From the NCBI RefSeq assembly GCF_963422355.1, contig NC_085092.1:1682501-1746500 (forward strand): a stretch of DNA of 64,000 nucleotides. The letters run 5' to 3'. Within the stretch, counting starts at the first letter, position 1; every line of letters starts with the position of its first letter. The stretch is from Corticium candelabrum. Taxonomy: Eukaryota > Porifera > Homoscleromorpha > Homosclerophorida > Plakinidae. The notes below the pieces were generated by a model that did no database searches, had not been told where the DNA came from, and worked only from the letters and a program-made list of their open reading frames with translations. Made by a program: the position numbers and the translations under genes. This document shows positions 49,201-55,559 of the stretch, one piece after another.

Positions 49201-52200
49201 TCTTTGCTTATAATTTGGAACTCTCCACGTGTGCATATTGAAAGCCAAAATGTGTTGGGAGTTCAAGAAACTCCTTACATACGTCAAGTTAGGATTGGAG
49301 TTAAAGCTAACCTCAATGTAAATCTAGCAACGAAAATTTCTTGGTTACTTACGACAATGTTATTATTGGTTGGTGTAGGATATGACATTTTTATGATGTC
49401 ATGTCTGCTTTGTTGTTTCTTGCTGTTAGCATTGTTCTAGGGCCTTTGTTTGATGAAGTAGAAGCTGATTTGATAGAATTGGAGTTGTTTGTTTAAATAA
49501 GAGGCTATGGTTGACAACTTTTGTTTTATATTGCCACAAGATTCTGCTGATGAACATGTAATATAGGAATTAAGAAATGAAGGTACAATGTTGATTAGGG
49601 GCAAACGCTTGGCCTAATGCCTGTATTCCATCTGTTTTTGTATTTGTTGTTCTTCCTAATGCACAGACAGTGTTGAATAGGTTGGATAGGTAGGTTAATA
49701 CCAATGTAGCCAGAAAGAAGATCAGTTGATTAGCTGCTTTTGGTTCTAGATGTGTTAGCTCTTGTTGTGAAAAGTTTTAGATGCACTGCAGAGGATATGG
49801 TGCATTCATAAAGGCAGTACTTGTTGCTGGTTAGTAACAGCGCTACATTATAGAGTGTATTTTCTTGCTTACATTTACTTGTGGTGCTCAATGTACAGGA
49901 AGAGTAGAGTTAGAGATTCCTACTTGTCATACACTCTGTTGTAACTGCTGGTTAGCTAAAGAAGTAGAGTCAGAAGAAATTGGCTTCAGTACAGAGTATC
50001 AGGACAGATTTCTTTTACCTAATTTGTAGGTCTTCCAGAAGAGGCGGAAGTCAACCAAGAATAAGCAGATTAGGCATGAAAAAGAAACAGACGGATTAGC
50101 CTTAATCTTCTGACAATCGAATGCCACTCCCCCCTGTACATCTATATCTGTCTCTACATCCAAGCTTTCACTACTAGCCAGTCTCACAGAGCTGATCAAG
50201 AGTGGGGCTCTGAGCCACTAGTGAGATGCCACACGAGCGGCACAGATCCGACCCCTTTCATTTAACTGCATCCACAATTCGGTCTACGTCTGCCATTACT
50301 CAGTAGTTCTTGCTCATTGCAAATCAATGCATGTTTTGGACGGAAGTGAATGAGCATGCGCACAGCTCTTTCAAGCTCATCTAATCTGCTAATCTGAGCT
50401 GTAGTTTGATAGCTGGAAGAGCTCATCCAACTCTTCTGCAGAGGTAAAGAAATGCGATTTAGCTCTTCTTTGTAATCGGCTTAATCTAGAATAGGCAGAA
50501 GAGGTTAAAGACATGTGTCTTTAATGTGTCATTGAGATGTTGTAAGTACAGTTTTAGGAGTGCTTGTTTACTGTCAACACATTGGTTTGATCAAAGAAAC
50601 TCTCTTGATCTATGACTGTTTTTCAAACCTTTAGTCATGGTTGAAACCATAGAATGAAATTGTCTGGCCTTAGGCTACATTGACAGGGATATTAGTTTTA
50701 TAGGGTCAGGAGGGCTGAACCCATTAGAGGCATGTTTTCACTGGTGTTTGAACCAAAGCTGTAACTGGTGTCTAAACTGGTTAGAGAAATAATTCCCGTG
50801 GTTATCTGCATTAGGCCAGTTAACTGTGTATGGTAATCCTGCCTTGTAGTTAGTACTTCAGCAAAGTAGTTTGGTTTGTATGGGATTGCCTCAGAAGGAC
50901 CAAAGAGCAATTAGCTACTTGAGGAGGCTCAGTTACTGACAGAGGGATATGATATCTCATCAATGTAGCTGTCAGACATGATGGTCACACAGCCACTAAC
51001 TGATTGACCAGTTCAGTGTGGTGCTTGAAAGAAACCATTATTTTATGAAAATATTGCTGTTAAGAAGACTAGATTTATCACAGGCATCCCACTCATTCCA
51101 GTTGTGCAAGGCCTAAATGGGAGCACTCGTTTGTTTGCTTGGTTGTTTGAACTTGTTTTATCCAAACTGGTATAGATAAACTGGTATAAATAGGACTTTT
51201 AGTTGAAACATACTTTTGCTGTGGAGGTATGTGAAGGGAGGACTCCTGCAGACACCACTTAGTGGAAGTAGATTTAAGTGTCCCCTGTATATGGGGATCC
51301 CTGCTGTGCTCTGTAAGGTGGTAACATTTATACTGTTAGCATAACATTCAACAGTGTCAGCAATGGACTCTGTTAGTAGTGCTTTGCATCCTTTCATTTT
51401 TTTGTAGCACCTAATCATACTGATGGTTATAGTATTATGTGAGCTTGTTGTGTTTGGTGTTGTATTTGTTTCAGTTGTTAGGCAGTTGACCCATATGTAC
51501 ATGTATACTTAAAAAAAGCCTGTTTATACCAATTGAGGACACTTTGTTAAACTCTTTGTTAAACCACTTTATTACAATTTGATGGTTTTCGACAGTTGAT
51601 TCTGGCAGTTTCCTCTTGATTAAGAATTCAAAGCTGCAAAGGTGACCACATGTGTGGAGGAGCTCTATAGCAACATGTTGTAGATATGATTTGCATGTTG
51701 TTGTAGGTCTTTTTTGACCAGGTGCAGGCTGTTGCTCTAGTGGTGCTATAACTTCTACTGGTAGTTTCAGTATATAGTATTATACTTTTAGTTCTGGTTA
51801 CAGATTGAGAACAAACATGTTTTTGAATTCGTTGAAGAACGCATCATTAATTTTGGGAAGTAGCTATAATGTCATTTGACATCATTTCTTATTGGTTCAA
51901 GTGTACAACTGCGTGAGCAAACAGTGAAAAACTATTTGAATAGGTGGAAGCAAAAGAAATGGTGTTCTACATTGGAAGCATTTACGTATCTTAATTACAT
52001 TGAATAGGGAACATCTAGTAACCATGTTAGTAATAGATGTGCATTCCTTGATTCAAGGATGACCTGGTTAGAGATTGATAGTGGTCGATCTATCTAATCA
52101 GGTGTTGCCATTAATTTGAGTTTAATGGTGGTTGGTGAATGTGACAGTATTAGCAGTAAACTGCTTCTACTTCTTGTGAGTCAGAGCATTAGGACATGGC

Positions 52201-54184
52201 TATGGTGTTGCAGGACATGGTGTTTTGCAGTCTGGCTGGCAAACCTTGGTTTCGGACTTTGGTAACTTATTGTCTTCATTATTGTAGTTGAACATCTTGT
52301 AATGGTCATTTTATAGTGTGGATATTAAGAGTTCATAGTATTGATATATCTTGTTATATGATCATTATATGAATTATGCATTGCAAGACCTTCAGGTGAT
52401 GGTTTATGTTTGTTATCTGGTTGAACTTGGGCAAAGTCTTTTGGTTTTTATTTTTGTTAGTTGGGTTAATTGATGTTGTGTGAGGGTTTAACATGTATAG
52501 AGTAGATGCTGACAGTACACAACCATCTTGAAACAAGTTGCTGTTTGCTAGTTGTTTTCAAAGGAATATGTCAATCTTTTGCTTGGTCTATATTTCTTTG
52601 GTTTGGGAGTCATGGCAGTCTCATCTCTTCTTCGGTATGTTCTATTCTCTTGGAGATACTAAATTGGTAGAGTTGGTCAGAGTATGTGTTTTGGGAATTG
52701 TAGTCCCTTTGTAAAACCTTGCCTACCGTCTGTGGTGAAGCCTGAGATCACGTACTGTCTCCAACTGACTGAAAACTACCATTTGGAGCCTGGAACCACT
52801 GGAGGTGGATCAGCAGGAGCAGGAGAAGGAGAAAACAAAAGTGAAGGAAAGAGCACAGAAGGCTCAGTTGGTTGGTCGTGTTTATCATCCTGTGATACTT
52901 GTTTTTATTGTGGTCTTGCACCTGCAGAGATGGTTCATTATAATTTTGATCGAGTCGATCTCATCTGCCTACTGCTCTCTTTTATATTTGGACTGTGGTA
53001 CATTCTGAAGAAAGTAATTGAATTTCAAGTACTTGTTTCTAGTTTACAGTCATTGTTTCTGTGTCTTTAGCATTGGATTGCAAACAATGTATTTGGACTG
53101 TCCTTTGCAATCAAAGGAATCGAAATGCTGTCACTAAACAGGTAAACACAACTCACAGTCAATGTCTTTGTCAGTCAAATAGATGGTGATCATCTTGCAG
53201 TGTCACCAATGGCTGCATTCTTCTTGGTGGTCTTTTTCTTTATGATGTCTTTTGGGTAAACGTTTAGATAAGTTTGTGGTGACCAAAGTCTGAACCAGTG
53301 CCTGCTGTGCATTTCCAGGTGTTTGGCACTGATGTTATGGTTACTGTGGCCAAGTCTTTTGATGCTCCCATCAAATGTAGGCCAGTTGTGGCTATCTGAC
53401 TATCTCTGTGAGATGTGTTCGTATTTGTTGTGTTCTAGTTATATTTCCCATGGATTTTCTTGAGAAGGGCGTATGGGGAAGCAACTTTGCCTTGTTGGGC
53501 CTGGGGGATGTTGTACTTCCCGGAATATTTATTGCCCTGTTGCTGAGATTTGAGAATAGGTAAGTTGTGTGCGCTTGGTGTCGACCAGCAGGGTCTAGAG
53601 GAAATGTGGATTTGTGTAGCAAGAGTGTAGGAAGTCGTTTCTACTTCATATCCACATGTGTGGCCTACCTAGCAGGACTGATACTGACAGTTGTTGTTAT
53701 GCATGTGTTCAATGCAGCACAGGTTGGCCAGCTATTACTGTACCATGTTGAGCGACGATACTATCACTCTGTTCTGTCTAGCCTGCATTGTTGTATCTTG
53801 TTCCTGCTTGTCTGGGTCTGCCTCTCTCATTGGCAGCAGTCAAAGGAGATTTAGCCGAACTATTCAGGTTTGACATCTCTAATTTTCATGTGCAATTTCA
53901 ACCATTTCTGGGTGGTCATCTTAAAACTATGGAGAAGCTGTACACTCTCTCTGGCTGCATCTTGAAAGTTGCCTTATCGCGCAGCTGTGGCTCGCCAGAC
54001 TCATTTTTATACCAAGCGTTGTTAGCATGTTGAAATGCTATGCTATAGCTGTGCACATATTCATGGTCACAGGCATGCAATGGACCTTGCACCTGGATTC
54101 CCACTTTGTGTGTGTGTGTCTAGGTATGAAGATTATCCGTCAGAAGATAAAGGAAAAGAGCAAGCTGGAACTAAATATGACTGA
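20816..54184 (+). CDS. HM13: signal peptide peptidase (minor histocompatibility antigen H13), complete 12-exon gene
   Basis: This is an ER intramembrane aspartyl protease that cuts remnant signal peptides. Exons: 20816-21010, 21101-21199, 52552-52634, 52704-52840, 52928-53013, 53071-53141, 53201-53255, 53319-53376, 53439-53559, 53620-53722, 53782-53867 and 54124-54184. All have GT/AG borders and matching phases, giving 384 residues (human about 377). The N-terminus has four N-glycosylation sequons (NVS, NET, NAT, NAT) before the first membrane span (about 33-55). Catalytic motifs are LYD (D239), GLGD (D285) and PAL (337-339). I chose the ATG at 20816 because it aligns with the family start; an in-frame ATG lies at 20768. 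The C-terminus ends KYD with no KKxx retrieval signal. Intron 2 is 31,352 bp, while the other introns are short. The donor of exon 11 (GTTTGA) and that of exon 4 (GTGAAG) are weak. Confidence 0.93.
21427..21830 (+). mobile_element. tRNA-derived SINE, 5'-truncated copy
   Basis: After an (AAT)n run, GGCTACCGCTTCATGGTTTA leads into a B-box-like GGGGTTCAAACCCC. The body then matches the neighbouring full copy (TTTATCCATGAG, GGGGAGTTTCTG, GTGCTTTCCTGGTGG) and ends GGAGGGGCATAACGACACAT. The A box is missing. Confidence 0.7.
21926..22300 (+). mobile_element. tRNA-derived SINE, full-length copy
   Basis: The A-box-like TGGCTTAGTGGTTAGC (about 21937) and B-box-like GGTTTAAACCCC (about 21982) have tRNA spacing. 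An unrelated body follows and the 3' end is ACGACACATAATAATAGTAATAAT. It is in the same orientation as the truncated copy 100 bp upstream. The polymerase III promoter assignment rests on box similarity. Confidence 0.75.
22301..23363. other. intron sequence, nothing recognised
   Basis: SPP intron 2. A 89-codon frame at 22559-22828 resembles no family known to me, and I see no splice signals around it. Confidence 0.35.
23364..24413. mobile_element. non-autonomous DNA transposon with about 80-bp TIRs
   Basis: The left end contains CGCGAACTCTAGTCTGGACC, then CGTACTAAAATGA. The right end is the complement: TCATTTTAGTACCG, then GGTCCAGACTAGAGTTAGCG and AAGTTCGAGGGTAGCG. It is the inverse copy of 1130-1790 and contains an extra segment (about 23700-24000) absent there. 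No transposase. Confidence 0.7.
24414..26330. other. intron sequence, nothing recognised
   Basis: SPP intron 2, AT-rich. GGCATGGC words recur at 25097-25150. No gene or element boundaries can be supported. Confidence 0.4.
26333..27310 (+). mobile_element. module-bearing Helitron-like element, diverged copy D
   Basis: It starts A|TCTCTATATATAAAGGAGAG then CTGTCTGTGTGTC. It shows diverged counterparts of the copy B/C landmarks (CGAATATCTCTGGAACGG, GATATTTTTGCATATATCCGG, the [10 protein letters not shown] module near 26660). It ends in a region matching GAATTCTGTC.GGCTGCTA. The 3' hairpin is not found, and it is abutted by the TIR transposon at 27330. Confidence 0.65.
27567..27960 (+). pseudogene. 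degraded THAP zinc-finger domain
   Basis: From ATG at 27567 the frame reads [12 protein letters not shown], then VFRFPK, then a stop. A THAP domain begins M-x3-C-x4-C and carries FP, so the expected second cysteine appears as W. After stops and frame changes, a remnant with CSSQF and PDCF matches the usual C-x2-H..F/PDCF end of the domain, with H replaced by Q. A basic coiled-coil-like stretch ([16 protein letters not shown]) follows. THAP domains bind DNA in transposases and derived proteins. This one is clearly non-functional. Confidence 0.7.
27961..29125. other. interior of the THAP transposon, unassigned
   Basis: No clear transposase domain is seen. On the minus strand near 28990-29125 there is a short open stretch with an acidic segment and IRPYVF that might be an N-terminus of another transposon-associated protein; support is weak. 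Confidence 0.35.
29131..29200 (+). repeat. 5' LTR of Gypsy element (70 bp)
   Basis: TGTGGTAGAGTGGGTGGTAT..., ending GTGTTACCACA. It differs from the 3' LTR at several positions and by a few bases in length. Unusually short for Gypsy. Confidence 0.9.
29218..30207 (+). pseudogene. Gypsy gag and protease remnants
   Basis: A gag capsid-like frame starts at 29218 (W..Y..R.EQFF, then a matrix-like helix set) and breaks near 29547. After frame changes a CCHC zinc knuckle [14 protein letters not shown] is found near 29875-29915. A pepsin-like protease core with DTGA follows near 30080. The frame ends at about 30207. At least two frame changes make it non-functional. Confidence 0.8.
30420..31320 (+). 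pseudogene. Gypsy reverse transcriptase remnant
   Basis: RT blocks are recognisable in order: a YR..P.S...M.EE segment near 30460, the PLPRPE and [11 protein letters not shown] block (30650-30735), and the catalytic YIDD (about 30890). The connection domain with FLG and QYH.RFIPHLS is near 31130-31180. Stops or frame changes fall near 30560 and 31020. The frame ends in TAA at 31320. Confidence 0.85.
31318..32764 (+). pseudogene. Gypsy RNase H remnant split by an insertion
   Basis: The DAS.YGVG start of RNase H (about 31335) and its continuation [15 protein letters not shown]...TDHKPL (32573-32764) are separated by about 1.19 kb of unrelated DNA (31378-32572). Catalytic-type D, E and D residues are visible on either side, but the domain is interrupted. 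Confidence 0.8.
31378..32569. mobile_element. insertion inside the Gypsy RNase H region
   Basis: The boundaries are set where the RNase H homology stops and resumes. The ends read CAGTC... and ...GCACTG, with ATT on both sides (possible 3-bp duplication). Near 32270-32330 it contains three tandem copies of a 21-bp AAGTTGTACAAGCACTCTGAC unit. No recognisable transposase, so its class is unknown. Confidence 0.55.
33000..34230 (+). pseudogene. Gypsy integrase and C-terminal tail remnants
   Basis: The zinc-binding end (SHFWWP..., then C..CQ) is near 33195-33260. The catalytic core follows with a first aspartate in HRVHIDF (about 33340) and a second in LVSDN (about 33505). Then the frame breaks before the glutamate-bearing [10 protein letters not shown] segment, found near 33600 in another frame. 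A Ser/Thr/Pro-rich tail runs to about 34226. Confidence 0.8.
34398..34471 (+). repeat. 3' LTR of Gypsy element (74 bp)
   Basis: TGTGGTAGAGTGGGTGGTAG..., ending GCGTTACCACA. It is followed by the GTTAT target duplication. Confidence 0.9.
34816..36600. other. intron sequence, nothing recognised
   Basis: SPP intron 2. A four-fold imperfect repeat of TGTACTTGYCATGTACTTGC lies at about 34889-34940. No gene supported. Confidence 0.4.
36603..36680. promoter_or_regulatory. cluster of CRE octamers
   Basis: Three perfect TGACGTCA octamers (36605-36612, 36623-36630, 36636-36643) and two near matches (TGACATAT, TGACATCA) lie within 75 bp. TGACGTCA is the CREB/ATF consensus. It could be an intronic enhancer or simply a degenerate tandem repeat of about 13-18 bp. 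Confidence 0.45.
36733..36760. repeat. (TAG)n array at the 3' end of RLE element copy 1
   Basis: About eight TAG units, directly beyond the 3' region of the minus-strand element. Confidence 0.9.
36757..40247 (-). mobile_element. full-length R2-like (RLE-type) non-LTR retroelement, copy 1
   Basis: This is the span between two TAG arrays (36733-36760 and 40248-40290), containing one intact 1073-codon frame. There are no LTRs and no poly(A). The 3' region on the minus strand runs through GTTTTGCTG into ACT repeats. It is the only intact member of a local cluster of four same-orientation copies, each bounded by TAG arrays. Confidence 0.8.
36876..40097 (-). CDS. non-LTR retroelement polyprotein: CXC-type zinc motif, reverse transcriptase, restriction-like endonuclease
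   Basis: 1073 residues, one intact frame from ATG at 40097. The N-terminus (residues 11-43) is a dense cysteine motif ([15 protein letters not shown]..., nine cysteines plus one), resembling CXC DNA-binding motifs. A linker follows, then RT: GPSGVDS (357-363), [12 protein letters not shown] (419-430), DASNAFN (483-489), GTTQGDP (534-540) and the catalytic YADD (566-569). A thumb region follows. The C-terminus carries a C-x-C-x7-H-x3-C knuckle (859-873), RHNEIRN (882-888), and the pair D929 and D945 in FFDVRV. This is the arrangement of the restriction-like endonuclease of R2/R4/NeSL-type elements, which nick a specific target and prime reverse transcription there. No AP endonuclease is present. 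The intact length suggests recent activity. Confidence 0.85.
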   Translation of the reverse strand: MNFEQLWIMKCCSCNATGRCKSCSCARRKERCSNCNPMNHQRCMNTSPAVDVSSNIISESSFVQSNEEDHRGNGIVNADITLIQIQNSKSSGPSRQNHVTFDKASSRFHESETGNGNVNKLTGQLPAYKPRSAPSFTWGDVNGMEVEKELDSIYKEVVFWKKNLFLLPSGKVGKEFVAEMTRLVESFANATSLEGIAMKALVVFQVVVLQKPHAKSKSRDHIQCVQRRLELWKMGRFDDLVREGRTLQCRLNHSLRSIPDVQVARVFSRLVIQGKVNAALRYVSDNANCGVLSLDAVIDNNGSTVKDLLRVKHPEQQPLCDEIFLNGPVNDLSHVIFDKIDGSAIRSAALRTQGAGGPSGVDSTAWKRLCCSFQKQSAELCNALAGLARRICCDFVDPSAIQALVACRLIPLDKNPGLRPIGIGETFRRIIAKAIMRVIKDDVCHTAGPLQVCAGQEGGCEAAIHAMRTIFDNDETECVLLVDASNAFNCLNRRAALHNARILCPAIATVLINTYRDEVLMFVVGGEIIRSAEGTTQGDPLAMSMYAIGILPLITQLQCETKQVWYADDATGAGCIRGVRQWWNDIVKVGPKFGYHANAVKTWLIVKQNKLEDARSAFADTAVQITTSGKRHLGAALGHPSFVREYVDSKVNEWVRQVEKLSTIAVTHPHVAYSAFTQGLAHRWSYLLRTVPSISEMLKPLEEVIHQRFLPRLTGQPVCGADMRDLLSLPCNLGGLNISDPSKTAESLFAASEHITAPLAALIVEQENAITVSPLETKRRKSEIKAKTQAFHNETLEKLQTNASPQIKGSLEVLSEKGVSSWLTVQPIEEHGFHLAKNDFRDALCLRYGWPLSDLPSKCECGLSFNVDHVMICQKGGFPTLRHNEIRNITADLLREVSTDVTIEPVLRPLDGEQFAHRTAITDDNARVDISARGVWRHGERAFFDVRVFYPNAASNRKHSSLKSAYVSHENEKKRAYGERIREVEHGSFTPLVFTSYGSTGPEATTFYKRVASLHAAKSGEQYSRIMQLIRCRLSFALLRSSILCIRGTRSSTYRPIKVDLLGLIESEAHLDE
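40248..40290. repeat. (TAG)n array between RLE copies 1 and 2
   Basis: About 14 uninterrupted units. On the minus strand it is both the 3' flank of copy 2 and the 5' flank of copy 1. Confidence 0.97.
40291..41472 (-). pseudogene. 5'-truncated RLE element, copy 2
   Basis: The minus-strand frame starts abruptly at the TAG array (41473) with the MRDLLALPC segment, equivalent to residue 723 of copy 1. It runs through the C-x-C...H-x3-C knuckle, RHSEIRD and FFDVRV. It shifts frame near 40690 and ends with a segment matching the family C-terminus. The 3' end passes GGATGCTTTTGCTG into the TAG array at 40248-40290. It is clearly diverged from copy 1 at protein level, so it represents a different lineage. 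Confidence 0.85.
41473..42000. repeat. cluster of interrupted TAG arrays
   Basis: TAG arrays at about 41473-41500, 41576-41600, 41607-41625, 41668-41691 and 41978-42000 are separated by short unrelated segments. They resemble fragments of one formerly longer TAG tract. Confidence 0.9.
42001..42141 (-). pseudogene. 3' stub of an RLE element, copy 4
   Basis: About 140 bp match the 3' region of copy 2 (CACTATATCAATCCATT, then CTTAAGTCAACGT), with TAG sequence on both sides (41978-42000 and 42141-42149). This is an extreme 5' truncation. Confidence 0.75.
42331..43338 (-). pseudogene. 5'-truncated RLE element, copy 3
   Basis: Minus strand. The [16 protein letters not shown] segment, the C-E-C knuckle, RHNEIRN and the FYPNA end are present, with a stop near 43215 and a frameshift near 42870. 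The 3' side ends at a TAG array (42308-42330). The 5' side meets TTACTAAACACTAG and the pogo-like MITE. The protein resembles copy 1 more than copy 2. Confidence 0.8.
43355..43845. mobile_element. Tc1/mariner (pogo-like) MITE, 491 bp
   Basis: Perfect 21-bp TIRs: CACTCAAACTCCCCTTATCC plus GG on the left and the complement on the right. They are flanked by TA on each side, within TAG repeat sequence (..TAG|TAGTAG). TA duplication and CACTCAAACYCCC-type ends are typical of pogo/Tigger-like non-autonomous elements. No transposase. Confidence 0.8.
43846..45180. other. intron sequence with one coding-like fragment
   Basis: A TAG array at 43846-43860. On the minus strand, 44248-44457 encodes a fragment ([14 protein letters not shown], then [12 protein letters not shown], then PLLMFE) that reminds me of uncharacterised transposon-linked animal proteins. 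It is open on both sides of nothing else I recognise. The remainder is unassigned. Confidence 0.35.
45184..45845. mobile_element. MITE with about 30-bp TIRs
   Basis: The left end is AAAGGTGCGGGGTCACGGTC, then GGACATGCGC. The right end is the complement: GAGCATGTCCGACTATGACC, then CTGCACCTTA. The interior is non-coding apart from chance frames. A perfect NRF-1-type palindrome TGCGCATGCGCA lies inside near 45677. Confidence 0.75.
45955..46170 (-). mobile_element. relic of the module-bearing Helitron-like family
   Basis: GAGTCCGGATATAGTCAAAAATATCTTGTTCC and downstream landmarks follow the order of copy A (plus strand) at about 14512-14680 with heavy divergence. It is an old fragment. Confidence 0.55.
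46171..47820. other. intron sequence, nothing recognised
   Basis: SPP intron 2. A GACAGATAGACAGATCAG and TATATATATAAT boundary near 46340-46380 could be another element end. No gene supported. Confidence 0.35.
47823..48370. mobile_element. possible MITE
   Basis: The left end AAAGGAACACTCCGGAGA and the right-side complement TCTCCGGAATGCTC suggest short imperfect TIRs around 550 bp of non-coding DNA. Weak. Confidence 0.4.
48371..52551 (+). other. T/G-skewed end of SPP intron 2
   Basis: No gene or repeat is recognised over 4 kb, except a possible inverted-repeat element at about 50003-50517 (related GACAGATTTCTTTTACC and GGTTAAAGACATGTGTC ends). On the plus strand T and G visibly exceed A and C through much of this stretch, as expected for long-transcribed intron sequence. 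Confidence 0.4.
52552..54184 (+). CDS. HM13: SPP exons 3-12 (catalytic membrane core)
   Basis: Ten exons separated by introns of about 57-256 bp. Exon 3 encodes the membrane span after exon 2. Exon 4 encodes a lumenal loop with a G/E-rich insert. Exon 5 resumes with [14 protein letters not shown]. Exon 7 carries LYDVFW and exon 9 [18 protein letters not shown]. Exon 11 carries [14 protein letters not shown] and exon 12 a short acidic tail ending in TGA (54182-54184). The 87-nt intron between exons 4 and 5 is a multiple of three and stop-free. Confidence 0.93.
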
Positions 54185-54961
54185 ATTTTTGCTGCGCAGC
54201 TAGTTTTTGGGGTAGGAAGTTGGAGGTGTATGTTGATATCATTAGATCAACAGTTGGTGATGCCATCTGACGGTTATTTCGTTCCGCAAACAGAAACCTG
54301 TGTCCAGGTCGCTTGTTAGCGTCCGCCATCTGCTGCATCGGTTGCCAATGTGGCCAATTCTAACTCGCACGTGCTACGGTCAGCTGCGCCACGTGGCACG
54401 CACGGTGGCATTTCCGGCCAGTTGGACTGACCACAGTGACGTTGCTTGCGACTGTTGTTTCCTGCTGTACTATGTCCTACCCATTAGCGACAACGCATAA
54501 GAACATAAGTACACCTGGTTGATAGTCATTGCATTGCATATACAAGGCGCGTTCCAGCAACGCCATTTATGTACACTCAACAAACACAACAAGTCTTCAA
54601 CGACTGCCATCATATCCTATACAACTCCTATAACGACCGATCTAGCAGTCAATATCAGAAAACAGCCAGTCACTGGCGATATAACAAGATAATAACAAGA
54701 TGTCGTCCTGCAACTTGAGCTCTTCGGATTGTTGACATGAAGACTTGAACCGTCTGTTTAGGCACCTGGAGAAAGAGCAACCCGAGTTATTTCCGTTGTT
54801 GTTGATTGGGTGACGCCGCGAATAGACCGCTCAAATGGCATTAAAAGGGCGGGAATTCAAAGCGCAAACACACAGCAAAGGAGACCGACGAATCCGTATA
54901 AACAAAATGGAATAATGATGCCCGATTGCTTTACCTGTTGCACGCTGACTGACCGTCTTCT
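54185..54961. other. convergent intergenic region, no gene
   Basis: Between the 3' ends of SPP (plus) and the ID gene (minus). A 66-codon plus-strand frame at 54300-54500 has no recognisable features. Confidence 0.4.
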
Positions 54962-55418
54962 TTAGTGACTGACCTCGTCGTCGGACTCGCGGTCCGAGCA
55001 CGCACTCGTCATTCCTTCACTGTCCGACGATATATCCTGCAATGCAATGAACATACATGAGTTTGCGTGTCGACAGTTGTACTGTACGTGTGCGCTATCG
55101 TTCAAACCGCAATAGCTTGAAACAAACCTCTCGTTCTTCCGCCGAATCTAACGTCTCCTGCAATTGCTGGATGTAGTCGATGACGTGCTGCAGTAGTTCG
55201 ACTTCCGACAAGGACACATCGGCGTGCACCCATGGAACGAGTTTGCGCAGCCTTGAGTAGCATTCCTGAATCGCCGTCGTTTCGACATCCGCCGTCGTCG
55301 TCGTTGTCGTTGTACGAATTTGTGCTTTGCGTTTAGCGATGGATTTCGGCGACGCCGGCTGGTGTAGGTATTGTCCGACGCGCTCGTCGTAGACAGGCGA
55401 ACAATGCGACTTCATCAT
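54962..55418 (-). CDS. ID-type (inhibitor of DNA binding / extramacrochaetae) HLH protein
   Basis: Two exons on the minus strand: 55418-55128 (97 codons) and 55036-54962 (24 codons plus TAA), phase 0, intron 91 bp. The 121-residue protein has a helix-loop-helix at about residues 48-90 (CYSRLRKLVP..., then LSEVELLQHVIDYIQQLQ), very close to the ID family. It has no basic DNA-binding region: before helix 1 is a threonine run and a few acidic residues. ID proteins are nuclear and sequester class I bHLH factors in non-DNA-binding dimers. The intron just after the HLH is where vertebrate ID genes also have one. The tail is Ser/Asp-rich. A minus-strand TATA-like CTATAAATC at 55470-55478 is placed suitably upstream. 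Confidence 0.88.
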
Positions 55419-55469
55419 CGACCAAACACACGATCAGCTCAAATGACGTATTGCCGAGCAGGAGTTGGG

Positions 55470-55478
55470 ATTTATAGT
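55470..55478 (-). promoter_or_regulatory. TATA-like box of the ID gene
   Basis: Minus-strand CTATAAATC, about 52 bp upstream of the start codon, which would give a very short 5' UTR. Inferred. Confidence 0.45.
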
Positions 55479-55559
55479 GCGTCTGGGGATCGGCTAGATC
55501 ACACATTGATTGTTTGAACATCTGCATCTGGCGACTTAGCCGCTAGCAATTAGTGTAAA

